Positions 16,533-24,463 of a DNA stretch of 37,267 nucleotides are shown here, one piece after another (within the stretch, counting starts at the first letter, position 1; each line of letters starts with the position of its first letter). A program made the translations under genes and the position numbers. The stretch is taken from positions 1 through 37,267 of the forward strand of contig JAFSRP010000013.1 in assembly GCA_017446045.1 (NCBI GenBank), in the 5' to 3' direction. Below the pieces are notes generated by a model that did no database searches, had not been told where the DNA came from, and saw nothing but the letters and a program-made list of their open reading frames with translations. This stretch comes from Lachnospiraceae bacterium. GTDB taxonomy: Bacteria; Bacillota; Clostridia; Lachnospirales; Lachnospiraceae.

Positions 16533-19484
16533 ATGGATTTGAAACAGATCATTATAAAACAGCAGACAATATCCTTACAGCGGATCCTTTCCTTTTTGTG
16601 CGCAGTGCTGATCATCTCGGCTGCGTTCCCTGTTGCCGCGCATGCCGATACGGAAGCAAAGACAGTCCGTGTAGGATATTATGAAAATGAAGTGTTCCAG
16701 GAAGGTGCCCAGGAGGGAGCAGTCAAGACAGGCTACGCTTATGAGTACTACCGCAAACTCTCGGAGTATACGGGTTGGAAGTACGAGTATGTCTATGGAA
16801 GTTTCGGTGAGCTTTACCAGATGCTTCTGGACAGGGAGATCGATCTGCTGGCCGGTCTGGCCTGGAGGGAAGAGCGCGCCTCGCTGATGGGCTATCCGAA
16901 GGCAATCATGGGCAATGAGTCTTATTATCTGATCAAGCATGACACAGATACCGGTATTACGGCAGATCCCGAGACGATGAACGGATGCAGGATCGGCGTG
17001 TTGGACAGTGCCATGGTCGGCGTGTTGGACCAGTATCTGGATGAACATGATGTGACCGCCGAAGTTATCACATTTCCTGATCACACGGATCTGGTCGATG
17101 CGTTTGACTCCCATGAAGTGGATATCCTTGCAGCGGAAAGCGACGGTGCGCACGGGAGAGGGCATGCCGAGGTGCTGACAGTTTTCGGCGCATCGGATTA
17201 CTACCTGTGTGTAAACATTGACCGGCCTGACCTTTTGGAGGAACTGAACACAGCGCAGACTCTGCTGGCGGCGGAAGAGCCGAATTATCTCAATTCCCTG
17301 AGTGCCCGGTATTATTCGGTCAGTGTGACAGCCCGGGCGTTTTCTAAGGCGGAGCGGGAGTGGATGGATACGCATGACACACTCCATGTCGGCTTCCTGG
17401 ATCACTATCTGCCCTATTGCGATACGGATGAAGACGGGAATGTGACCGGTGTTCTCAAAGACATTATTCCTTCCATAATGGACGCCTTGGGTATGGCGGA
17501 TGTGACAGTTACATACACCGGGTTCAAAAGCTATGATGACATGATCATGGCGATCAGCACGGGCACGATCGATGTAGCGTTCCCGGTGGGCGGCGGCCTG
17601 TATTACTCCGAAGAAAACGGGATCTATCAGTCCAATGCCGTTTCATCAGCTCCCGCGGAGCTTGTCTATAAGGGAGAGTTCAGCGAAAAGACGACCCGGC
17701 ATTTTGCAGTGAATGAAAACAACCGGATGCAGTATTATTCCGTGAAGACCAATTATCCGGACGCGGAGATCACGTTCTATCCGTCTACGGAAGATTGTCT
17801 GGATGCTGTGCTGGCAGGAAAGGCGGGATGTGTCACGCTGAACGGTCTGCGCGCCAATGATATACTGCGGAACCGGGAGTATGAAGACCTTTCTCTCCGG
17901 CAGACGAGCTACAGCGAGACGCGTTGCTTTGGCGTAGAGATCGGTAACGAAGGTCTGCTGAAACTGCTGAATCGCGGAGTCAATATACTGGGCAGTGACT
18001 ATGCGCAGAACATCTCATACAGGTATGCCGATGGTCTTTATACCTATGGCTTTCTCGATGTACTGCATGACCACAGTCTGTTCTTCGGCTCTGCCGCAAT
18101 GATTATAGTGGCACTCATCGTGCTTTTCCTGTTCCGTGATATGCAGCGCTCCAGGAAAGAAATACGTGAAAAAGAAGAAGCCAGACAGGAACTTGAGGCG
18201 AAGAACAGGGCTCTGGAAGAGAGCGAGAAAGCTCTATCTGAGGCGCTGATCTCCGCAGAGAGTGCCAGCCGTGCTAAAACTGTTTTCCTCAACAACATGT
18301 CCCACGATATACGCACGCCCATCAATGCGATCGTAGGTTTTACGGCGCTGGCAGCCTCCCATATGGATGACAGGGCGCAGGTGGAGGACTATCTCGGAAA
18401 GATCTCTGTTTCCAGTCAGCATCTTCTGTCGCTCATCAACGATGTGCTTGATATGAGCCGCATTGAGAGCGGTAATCTTAGTATCGAGGAAACGGATGTG
18501 CATCTGCCGGATGTGATCCGTGATCTGCAGGCGATCGTGCAGCCCGATGTCGATGCTAAAGATCTGGAACTGAATGTCGATATAAAGGATGTGGTCCATG
18601 AGGATATCGTTACGGATAAGCTCCAGCTGAAGCGGGTACTGCTGAATATTCTGTCCAATGCTGTCAAATTCACGCCCGGCGGTGGAAAGATCAGCTTTAC
18701 GGTCAGCGAGATGGCAGCGGAAAGCGGAGCTGACGCCTCTGAAATGAAGGACGCCGATGAAGATCGTTCCGGTGGGATCAGCTGCTTTGAGTTCCGTATC
18801 CGGGACAACGGTATCGGCATGAGCGAAGAGTTTCAAAAGACGATATTTGAAGCTTTCACCCGTGAGAGGACCAGTACAGTCAGCGGCATCCGCGGCACAG
18901 GACTTGGTATGGCGATCACGAAGAACCTTGTCGATATGATGGGCGGTACGATCTCGGTCAGTTCCGCGGAAGGGAAGGGCAGTGAATTTGTGGTGCAGCT
19001 TCCGTGCAGGATCAGTAAAGCTTCCGGCACTAAGGCGCCGGCAGCTTCGCAGGATACAGCGGCAGATAGTGGGGCAGGGCAGGAAGAGGTGTCATGTTTT
19101 ACCGGCCGGCGGATCCTGTTGGCGGAAGATAATGAGATGAACCAGGAGATCGCGTCGGCGATCCTGGACGAGGCAGGATTTGCGGTCGAGATCGCCGGTG
19201 ACGGCATCGAGGCCTTGGAAAAGATGATCGCGGCACCCGCCGGGTATTATGACATAGTCCTGATGGATATACAGATGCCAAAAATGGACGGTTATGAGGC
19301 AGCAAAGCAGATCCGCGCGCTGGAGGACAGGAAGAAGGCTGGCATACCCATCGTCGCGGTTACGGCAAATGCTTTCGAGGAGGATCGTCAGATCGCGCTC
19401 GAGGCCGGTATGAACGCTTATCTTGCAAAACCGTATGACATACCGGCGATCATGAAGACACTGAAAATGCTGCTGAAAGCATAG
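16533..19484 (+). CDS. Hybrid sensor histidine kinase with two solute-binding-protein-like sensor domains (BvgS/EvgS-like layout)
   Basis: 983 residues from ATG 16533 (GGAG upstream). A signal/anchor hydrophobic stretch lies at about 17-36. Two SBP_bac_3-like domains follow (about 42-260, VRVGYYENEVFQE; about 275-500, LHVGFLDHYLPYCDTDEDGNVTG), then a transmembrane helix (about 513-534), a coiled-coil linker, HisKA with MSHDIRTP (phospho-acceptor His591), HATPase_c (LSNAVKFTPGGG, DNGIGM, GTGLGMAITK) and a receiver domain near residues 868-983 (LLAEDNEMN, phospho-acceptor Asp912 in VLMDIQMPKMDG, late KPYD). No HPt domain or separate response regulator is present, so the phosphate must pass to proteins encoded elsewhere. 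Sensing is presumably of an amino acid or other small solute, as in related tandem-SBP kinases; this is inference. Confidence 0.9.
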   Translation: MDLKQIIIKQQTISLQRILSFLCAVLIISAAFPVAAHADTEAKTVRVGYYENEVFQEGAQEGAVKTGYAYEYYRKLSEYTGWKYEYVYGSFGELYQMLLDREIDLLAGLAWREERASLMGYPKAIMGNESYYLIKHDTDTGITADPETMNGCRIGVLDSAMVGVLDQYLDEHDVTAEVITFPDHTDLVDAFDSHEVDILAAESDGAHGRGHAEVLTVFGASDYYLCVNIDRPDLLEELNTAQTLLAAEEPNYLNSLSARYYSVSVTARAFSKAEREWMDTHDTLHVGFLDHYLPYCDTDEDGNVTGVLKDIIPSIMDALGMADVTVTYTGFKSYDDMIMAISTGTIDVAFPVGGGLYYSEENGIYQSNAVSSAPAELVYKGEFSEKTTRHFAVNENNRMQYYSVKTNYPDAEITFYPSTEDCLDAVLAGKAGCVTLNGLRANDILRNREYEDLSLRQTSYSETRCFGVEIGNEGLLKLLNRGVNILGSDYAQNISYRYADGLYTYGFLDVLHDHSLFFGSAAMIIVALIVLFLFRDMQRSRKEIREKEEARQELEAKNRALEESEKALSEALISAESASRAKTVFLNNMSHDIRTPINAIVGFTALAASHMDDRAQVEDYLGKISVSSQHLLSLINDVLDMSRIESGNLSIEETDVHLPDVIRDLQAIVQPDVDAKDLELNVDIKDVVHEDIVTDKLQLKRVLLNILSNAVKFTPGGGKISFTVSEMAAESGADASEMKDADEDRSGGISCFEFRIRDNGIGMSEEFQKTIFEAFTRERTSTVSGIRGTGLGMAITKNLVDMMGGTISVSSAEGKGSEFVVQLPCRISKASGTKAPAASQDTAADSGAGQEEVSCFTGRRILLAEDNEMNQEIASAILDEAGFAVEIAGDGIEALEKMIAAPAGYYDIVLMDIQMPKMDGYEAAKQIRALEDRKKAGIPIVAVTANAFEEDRQIALEAGMNAYLAKPYDIPAIMKTLKMLLKA

Positions 19485-19614
19485 TTGTAAGAGGATGTGT
19501 CCATCTTGTAACAGCATGAGGATTCAGATAGACTTACTGTAATGCGGAATGGACAGGAAAAGCAGTGATGGGCGGTCGCGCAGACTGAAAACGCGGTTAT
19601 CAGGGAGGATGATT

Positions 19615-20238
19615 ATGAAGGTACTGGTACTGAACGGAAGTCCGAATGAGCATGGATGTACAGCAACGGCACTTGAGGAAGTGATCCGTACACTTCGGGA
19701 AGAAGGGATCGAAACGGAGCTGATCCAGGTTGGCGGAGAGGACATCATCGGGTGCAAGGCATGCGGGTATTGCGAGATCAATGAGGGCTGTGTCTACGAT
19801 GACCTGGTCAATGAGACCGCCGCGAAATTTAAGGAGGCTGACGGACTGATCATCGGAAGCCCGGTCTACTACGGCTCTCCCAATGGGACGATCCTGTCAT
19901 TCCTTGACCGCCTGTTTTACAGTACCGGTTTTTCCAAACAAATGAAGGTAGGCGCGGCTGTGGTATCCTGCCGCAGGGGAGGCAATACGGCTTCCTTTGA
20001 TGTACTGAACAAGTACTTTTCGATCAGCGGGATGCCGATCGCGACGAGCACATACTGGAATCAGGTGCATGGCTTTACATCGGAAGACGTGAAGAAGGAT
20101 CTCGAGGGTCTGCAGACCATGCGCAATCTGGGAAGGAACATGGCTTTCCTGATCAGGGCGATCGCGGAGGAAAAAGCGCGGACAGGTCTGCCGAACGTGG
20201 AGGAAGACGCATTTACCAGTTTTCCGGATGGCAAATAA
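19615..20238 (+). CDS. NADPH-dependent FMN reductase / iron-sulfur flavoprotein family
   Basis: 207 residues from ATG 19615 (GGGAGG seven bases upstream). The flavodoxin-like fold begins MKVLVLNGSPNEHGCTATAL (phosphate-binding loop). Cysteines 47, 50, 53 and 59 (CKACGYC.....C) match the compact cluster motif of iron-sulfur flavoproteins. Then come GLIIGSPVYYGSPNG (isoalloxazine-contacting segment) and FLDRLFY. Likely a cytoplasmic electron-transfer or quinone-type reductase using FMN and possibly a 4Fe-4S cluster; whether a cluster forms is not certain from sequence. It is transcribed alone and ends at a strong terminator. Physiological partner unknown. Confidence 0.85.
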   Translation: MKVLVLNGSPNEHGCTATALEEVIRTLREEGIETELIQVGGEDIIGCKACGYCEINEGCVYDDLVNETAAKFKEADGLIIGSPVYYGSPNGTILSFLDRLFYSTGFSKQMKVGAAVVSCRRGGNTASFDVLNKYFSISGMPIATSTYWNQVHGFTSEDVKKDLEGLQTMRNLGRNMAFLIRAIAEEKARTGLPNVEEDAFTSFPDGK

Positions 20239-20262
20239 GAATCATTACAGAAGAAATGTGAC

Positions 20263-20303
20263 AGCGGCCGGACAGCAGAGGATATCTGCCGTCCGGCCGC
20301 TTT
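20263..20303 (+). terminator. Rho-independent terminator
   Basis: AGCGGCCGGAC (20263-20273) pairs with GTCCGGCCGCT (20291-20301); an inner GCAGA/TCTGC extends the stem, and TTT follows. It closes the flavoprotein gene. Confidence 0.82.
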
Positions 20304-20477
20304 AAACAAAAGCCTTTGAAGGGACTTCTGCATTTTTAATGATCTCTTCCGGCCTGTCAGCCGCACCGGCTCTTATTCTGCGCTGTCCATGAGTTCCGGG
20401 ACAAGCGTTTCCCGATATGTTTCATCAGAGGACTCGCCCACGACCGGGTCCATATAGTATGCATCTTCGATGCATGA

Positions 20478-20506
20478 TTGCGCTGCGTGCGGGGATAGAT
20501 TATACT
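20478..20506 (+). promoter_or_regulatory. Putative promoter of the SRAP-macrodomain genes
   Basis: TTGCGC (20478-20483), 17-base spacer, TATACT (20501-20506), 38 bases before the start codon. AGGAGA is placed about 8 bases before ATG 20545. No LexA/DinR-like box was identified. Confidence 0.6.
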
Positions 20507-20544
20507 TTTGGATGTGGAGTATTAAGTGAGAGGAGAGTGGCTGC

Positions 20545-21150
20545 ATGTGCTGCCGTTATTGGGCTGACGCTTCCCCGGAGTTCCGGGAGATCGTTGAGGA
20601 AATGAACCGGTCATCCCTGGTGGACAAATGGAATAAGACGACCGGGATCACGACCTATGGAGAGATCTGTCCTTCGAATGTGGTTCCTGTGATCGCACCG
20701 GACCGTAATGGCAGGCGGGCTGTTTTTCCCATGAAATGGGGATATACGGGACGGTCGCTGCTGATGAATGCGCGTGTGGAAACCGCTGCGGTGAAGCCCA
20801 CCTTTCGGGAAGACTGGAAAAAACATCGCTGCGTCGTTCCGGCATCCTGGTATTTTGAGTGGGAACATTTAACGGGGAATGATGGATGCTCCCAGGCATC
20901 AAAACAAAAATACATGATCCAGCCGCGCGGCAGTTCCATGACCTGGCTTTGCGGCCTGTATCGGATCGAGGAAGGACTGCCGGTATTCGTGATCCTGACC
21001 AGGGAGCCCGGTGAGAGCATCCGTTTTATTCACGACCGTATGCCGCTGATCCTGCCGGAAAACTGCATCGGCGACTGGATCCGGCCGGATACGAGGCCCG
21101 AGGATCTGCTCGGAGATGCCTTGACAGATATGATCTTCGAGAAGGCATAA
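20545..21150 (+). CDS. SRAP-domain protein (HMCES/YedK family), abasic-site DNA-protein crosslinker
   Basis: 201 residues from ATG 20545. Once the initiator Met is removed, Cys2 becomes the N-terminal nucleophile that forms the thiazolidine crosslink to abasic sites in single-stranded DNA. The usual MCGRY start is MCCRY here. Other conserved elements are in place: PSNVVPVI, MKWGYTG (normally W-G-L/Y), NARVET (Asn75), WYFEW (Glu105), GLYRI, VILTREP and HDRMPLIL (His163). The family protects abasic sites in ssDNA during replication and is linked to the SOS response in many bacteria. The next gene, a macrodomain protein, starts 61 bp downstream with no terminator between them. Confidence 0.9.
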   Translation: MCCRYWADASPEFREIVEEMNRSSLVDKWNKTTGITTYGEICPSNVVPVIAPDRNGRRAVFPMKWGYTGRSLLMNARVETAAVKPTFREDWKKHRCVVPASWYFEWEHLTGNDGCSQASKQKYMIQPRGSSMTWLCGLYRIEEGLPVFVILTREPGESIRFIHDRMPLILPENCIGDWIRPDTRPEDLLGDALTDMIFEKA

Positions 21151-21211
21151 TAAGGCGCCGGGCAGGGATGGGATAGGAAGCAGAACGCAGAAACTCAGGA
21201 AAGGTAAAGTG

Positions 21212-22039
21212 ATGGATCAGAATGAGAGACTCGATTACCTGATCGAACAGTTTAAAAACGAATCACCAAAGTATCGGAGCCTGTATATCCCGGAAGACCG
21301 GGAGGGAAAGCAGCGGACTCTTCGCGCGCTCATGAATGTACGTATGCCGAAGATCCTGCCTGCATCTGCCCTTGCGGTTCAGGATGCTTATCTGCAGGAA
21401 CGCAGCCGTGAAAACGGAATCGTGAATGTGGCGGATATCCCTACGATTGCGGCGCTGGGCAGCAGGCACAGCTTTGGAGACCGCATATCCTTATGGCAGG
21501 GTGATATTACACGGCTGGCGGCAGATGCGATCGTCAATGCGGCCAATTCCGGGATGCTCGGCTGTTTCGTGCCCAACCACAAGTGTATCGACAATTGCAT
21601 CCATACCTTTGCGGGCATACAGCTCAGAGCGGAATGCAGCCGCCGGATGGAGCGGCTGCGGGAAGAGTTCGGACCGGATTATGAGCAGCCGACGGCCGTT
21701 CCGATGCTGACGGACGGATACAATCTTCCTGCACGGAAGGTGATCCATATCGTCGGGCCGATCGTAGAGGAACAGCTAACATCGGAGCATGAGGAACTGT
21801 TGGCGGAATGCTATCGGTCCTGTCTGGACCTTGCCGCTGAAAACGGTCTGAAGTCGGTCGCTTTCTGCGGTATTTCAACAGGTGTCTTTCATTTTCCGGC
21901 ACATCGGGCTGCAGCGATCGCTGTTCAGACTGTGACAGACTGGCTGGGGTCCCACCCCTCTGTGATCGACAGGGTCATTTTCAATGTCTTTGGAGATGAG
22001 GCGCGCAGGATCTATGAGCAGGAACTGTTGGGAAGCTGA
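21212..22039 (+). CDS. Zinc-type macrodomain protein-ADP-ribose hydrolase
   Basis: 275 residues from ATG 21212 (AGGAAAGG upstream; a GTG at 21209 is equally near). An N-terminal helical extension (about 1-85) precedes the macrodomain. ISLWQGDITRLAADAIVNAANSGMLGC is the ADP-ribose pocket, followed by PNHKCIDNCIHTFAGIQLR, whose Cys/His residues match the zinc-binding insertion of the SauMacro/SpyMacro class. Further on are PTAVPMLTDGYNLPARKVIHIVGPI and FCGISTGVFHFP. Characterised members remove mono-ADP-ribose from proteins, usually beside a sirtuin-type transferase (SirTM) and a GcvH-like carrier. Neither is in this window; the neighbour is the SRAP gene, hinting at a DNA-damage setting. That link is inference. 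Confidence 0.88.
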   Translation: MDQNERLDYLIEQFKNESPKYRSLYIPEDREGKQRTLRALMNVRMPKILPASALAVQDAYLQERSRENGIVNVADIPTIAALGSRHSFGDRISLWQGDITRLAADAIVNAANSGMLGCFVPNHKCIDNCIHTFAGIQLRAECSRRMERLREEFGPDYEQPTAVPMLTDGYNLPARKVIHIVGPIVEEQLTSEHEELLAECYRSCLDLAAENGLKSVAFCGISTGVFHFPAHRAAAIAVQTVTDWLGSHPSVIDRVIFNVFGDEARRIYEQELLGS

Positions 22040-22137
22040 CCTTCGCACACGACAGGAATGTGAAACACGTACTCTTCAGAGAGCATTTGCATTATTTCGG
22101 CTGGAAATGAATGGTTCCGCTGTATGGGTTCGTGTCG

Positions 22138-22143
22138 TATAAT
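22138..22143 (+). promoter_or_regulatory. Possible -10 element for the ExbB/ExbD-like operon
   Basis: Consensus TATAAT 85 bases before the first start codon. The -35 position at 17 bases' spacing (TTCCGC, 22115-22120) is poor. Confidence 0.4.
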
Positions 22144-22228
22144 AGATATAACAGCATGGATGGCGGGGGTATTCTGCCGGACGGGATAATGCAGCTGCCG
22201 TGTCAATATAGCCGGAGTGAGGCCGCGT

Positions 22229-22759
22229 ATGGATGTTTTATCAGTGTTAAAGATCATATGGACAGAAAAGACTGTATTGGACGGGTGCATTTTTCTCGTC
22301 GGCATTCTGAATCTGTATATTTATTTCCGCGCCAGGCGGGTGACAAAGCGCCTGCAGGATCACTTTTCTAAGATCGACCGGATGTCGGCCCTGCCCAGGG
22401 ATTCTGCGGAAAATATCCGTGCCGTCACGGGGGAGGCTTCGCTCATGGCACCGGAGACGCTGTTGGAATGCCGGGACAGGATGAATAAGTATTACTCGAT
22501 GTTCAGCATCATTACGACGATGTTCCCGCTGCTGGGACTGCTCGGCACGGTCGCATCGCTGATCCCCATGGTCAACAGTATCGGCGCCGAAGACGTTCAG
22601 CTTTTCTTTGGGGCATTGACCTCCACATTCTGGGGGATCGTGTGGGCGCTGATCTGTAAGTTTTTTGATATTTTTATCGGTTACAAAGTAGAAGATAACG
22701 AGAAACGCATTGAATTTCTACTGAACCCGAAAAGGACTGCGGATGAAAAGAGGGAATAA
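22229..22759 (+). CDS. MotA/TolQ/ExbB-like proton-channel subunit
   Basis: 176 residues from ATG 22229 (GGAG about 13 bases upstream; GTG 22217 is an alternative). Three membrane segments are visible: about 18-36, about 93-118 (YSMFSIITTMFPLLGLLGTVASLIPM) and about 132-152 (GALTSTFWGIVWALICKFF). PLLGLLGTV...L and the Thr/Ser-containing third helix are the signature of the TolQ/ExbB/MotA channel family (PF01618). In known systems five copies surround two ExbD/TolR/MotB-type subunits and turn proton flow into mechanical work. The last 17 bases overlap the next gene, an ExbD-like protein, which fits translational coupling of partners. The cytoplasmic loop is short. Family confident; the energised process is unknown. 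Confidence 0.85.
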   Translation: MDVLSVLKIIWTEKTVLDGCIFLVGILNLYIYFRARRVTKRLQDHFSKIDRMSALPRDSAENIRAVTGEASLMAPETLLECRDRMNKYYSMFSIITTMFPLLGLLGTVASLIPMVNSIGAEDVQLFFGALTSTFWGIVWALICKFFDIFIGYKVEDNEKRIEFLLNPKRTADEKRE

Positions 22760-23450
22760 TCTGGATTTCACGCCTCTGCTGGATGTGATCATGATCCTTC
22801 TTTTCGTGATCCTTGCCGGCATCGGGCGGCGTGCGGCGGTGACCAGGGCAGAGCTTACCGAGGCAGAGTTCCGGATCGCTGAGCTTGATGAGAGCAGGGA
22901 AGCGTTGGAGGAATCGGTAGGTCTTCTGGAGGAGTCAGTCACGCTTCTTGAGGAGCAAAACCGCGCAATGACGGAACAGCTTGATGAGATATCGCAGCAA
23001 TACGGCGATCTGCGCGCGATCACGGAGTATGACAGGGATCATCTTTATGCTTATCCGGCAGTCCTTCGGAGAGTGACCAAACTGACGCTGGTATGCATGC
23101 CGGAGGAAGACATCCACACCGGAGACTGGAGCGTGCATGTGGACCTCTATATGGATAATGATTACGATAACGATCTGGTCTATCTCGGCACACACACTCT
23201 GGTCCATGATTATGAGCTGACGCAGGAGCAGCGCCGTCTGCTGACTGCACGCCAGGAGCTCGAGACCACCGGATTTCTCAGCCAGTATCTGGAGCAGGAT
23301 GTCACGGAGTACTGCTATGTTACGATCCAGTACCCGGTGAACGACGCGCATTTTTCAAGTATTGATCTGGACATACTGGAAAAGTCGGTCAGCAACACAC
23401 AAAACCGCCTGGGGCTCAGGTGCTATATCGAGCGTGCCGGGATCTATTAG
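22743..23450 (+). CDS. ExbD/TolR-like membrane subunit with coiled coil
   Basis: 235 residues from ATG 22743, overlapping the channel gene by 17 bp. The N-terminal NLDFTPLLDVIMILLFVIL is the ExbD/TolR transmembrane helix with its proton-carrying Asp (Asp14). A Glu/Leu-rich coiled coil follows (about 37-82), then an unrecognised soluble domain (about 95-235: RVTKLTLVCMPEED, WSVHVDLYMDND, YCYVTIQYPVND). In ExbD, TolR and MotB this part lies outside the membrane and contacts the cell wall or a partner. It lacks an OmpA-type peptidoglycan-binding motif, so it is neither MotB nor ZorB. It is probably the non-rotating or pairing subunit of a proton-driven complex with the gene before it. Confidence 0.75.
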   Translation: MKRGNNLDFTPLLDVIMILLFVILAGIGRRAAVTRAELTEAEFRIAELDESREALEESVGLLEESVTLLEEQNRAMTEQLDEISQQYGDLRAITEYDRDHLYAYPAVLRRVTKLTLVCMPEEDIHTGDWSVHVDLYMDNDYDNDLVYLGTHTLVHDYELTQEQRRLLTARQELETTGFLSQYLEQDVTEYCYVTIQYPVNDAHFSSIDLDILEKSVSNTQNRLGLRCYIERAGIY

Positions 23451-23465
23451 TAAGCGGGGGTCAGT

Positions 23466-23957
23466 ATGGGAAAAAAGAAAAAGGCGGCATTTGCCGGCGG
23501 CGCAGTCGTACTTGCAGCAGCTTTGCTGTCGCGTCTGCCGCAGCTTCCGGGATTAGGCGGCGGGAACGGGTTCGGGATCTTTGGAGGGACCGGATCGGGT
23601 GTGCAGCAGGAAGCAGCTGCCGAGCAGACCGGAGCGATCGAGGAAACGGAAAGCGCAGCTGACATGATCGAAGAAACCGTCACCGATGAGAGAACGGAAT
23701 CAATGATCGACATGACGGAAGAAGAGGGTGCGGATGAGTCTGCTGAGGAGACCGAGGAGCCGGCGATCGAGTATGTGATCGAGATCAGGGATGACGAGTA
23801 CTTTCTTGAAGGGACAAAGGTCAGCGAAGAGAGGGTCGAAGCTTTCCTCCGGGAAGGCGGTGCGGTCTTCCGGATCGATAATAATTACGGATCCCGCAAG
23901 GCCGTCAGCAGACTCAAGGAACTGTTTCTCGAGTATGATGTCCCGTTCGTGGAGTAG
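23466..23957 (+). CDS. Membrane-anchored acidic protein with ExbD-like C-terminal end
   Basis: 163 residues from ATG 23466, 15 bp after the ExbD-like gene. Lys-rich N-terminus (GKKKK), one membrane helix (about 8-24), a Gly-rich stretch, an acidic linker (about 45-97), then a compact C-terminal domain of about 60 residues. There, IEYVIEIRDDEYFLEGTKVS, VFRIDNNYGS and LKELFLEYDVPFVE follow the beta-alpha-beta pattern of the ExbD/TolR extracytoplasmic domain (strand, residue-choosing loop, helix, 'D.....' turn, helix, last strand). No TPxxDV-type channel helix is present. It may be a third subunit or a TonB-like partner that reaches through the wall. The similarity is by pattern only; no family name is claimed. 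Confidence 0.6.
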   Translation: MGKKKKAAFAGGAVVLAAALLSRLPQLPGLGGGNGFGIFGGTGSGVQQEAAAEQTGAIEETESAADMIEETVTDERTESMIDMTEEEGADESAEETEEPAIEYVIEIRDDEYFLEGTKVSEERVEAFLREGGAVFRIDNNYGSRKAVSRLKELFLEYDVPFVE

Positions 23958-23999
23958 AGAAACGCCGGGGCGGGTCTGATCCCTGTCGGAGGGAAGAGT

Positions 24000-24248
24000 A
24001 TGAATGAACCGTATATAAGGATAGATCTGCACGGAATGACGCAGGAGCAGGCCATTAAAGTGATCGATAAGGCACTTGCCAATGCCGGACCTGCAACCTA
24101 TCAGCTGCAGCTTGTCCACGGGTATCACCGGGGAACAAATCTGCGTTCCATGATCCGGGACTGGTATCAGTATGATCCCAAGGTCAGACGCATCATGCCG
24201 GGGGACAATCCGGGGATCACCGTGCTTGTCCTGAAGGAACTGTATTAA
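24000..24248 (+). CDS. Smr-domain protein (small MutS-related)
   Basis: 82 residues from ATG 24000 (GGAGG about 8 bases upstream). Smr signature: IDLHGMTQEQAIKVIDKAL, then LVHGYHRGTNLRSMIRDW and PGDNPGITVLVLK. The canonical DLHG and HGxxxGxLR motifs are present with HGYHRGTNLR. Free-standing Smr domains act as nicking nucleases on branched DNA or on RNA; in bacteria some, such as SmrB, cut mRNA at collided ribosomes. This protein is the bare domain without a MutS part. It lies in the middle of the ExbB/ExbD-like operon with gaps of 42 and 23 bp, which is an unexpected setting for a nuclease. Confidence 0.85.
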   Translation: MNEPYIRIDLHGMTQEQAIKVIDKALANAGPATYQLQLVHGYHRGTNLRSMIRDWYQYDPKVRRIMPGDNPGITVLVLKELY

Positions 24249-24271
24249 GGTGTGACGAAAACGGAGCGGTC

Positions 24272-24442
24272 ATGGAACAGTGTGAGACCTGTGCGTATTA
24301 CGTATTTGATGAAGAGTATGACGAGTACGTCTGTGACGTGCAGATGGATGAAGATGATTATTACAGGCTGGCGGAAGGCCGACGCCGCAGCTGTCCGTAT
24401 TACCGAAGCGGGGACGAATATCTGATCGCCCGGAAGCAATGA
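24272..24442 (+). CDS. DUF6472-like 56-residue cysteine protein
   Basis: Small gene, ATG 24272 to TGA 24440-24442, with GGAG 6 bases upstream. Its product starts MEQCETCAYYVFDEEYDEYV, continues CDVQMDEDDYYRL and ends SCPYYRSGDEYLIARKQ. Four cysteines (CxxC, then single C and CPYY) suggest a small metal-binding knuckle. The pattern recalls DUF6472 proteins of Clostridia, whose function is unknown. It sits 23 bp after the Smr gene and 21 bp before the MFS gene, so it is part of the operon. Residue composition (acidic, Tyr-rich) and codon choice look genuine. Confidence 0.75.
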   Translation: MEQCETCAYYVFDEEYDEYVCDVQMDEDDYYRLAEGRRRSCPYYRSGDEYLIARKQ

Positions 24443-24463
24443 AGGCATAAGGAGATCAAAGTG

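Larger units (their letters stand above)
20239..20544. other. Interval with terminator, possible minus-strand gene remnant and promoter
   Basis: After the terminator (20263-20303) no plus-strand gene is seen. On the minus strand, 20453-20373 reads MDPVVGESSDETYRE... and ends LVPELMDSAE-stop, with codon choice like local genes. The frame is open back to an ATG at 20546 inside the SRAP gene, but no ribosome binding site is visible. It may be the 3' remnant of a lost gene. The promoter of the SRAP gene is at 20478-20506. Confidence 0.4.

Noticed and set aside
22229-23450. Zorya-type anti-phage defence (ZorA/ZorB)
   Set aside because: The second protein lacks an OmpA-like peptidoglycan-binding domain, the first lacks the long ZorA tail, and no ZorC, ZorD or ZorE gene follows.
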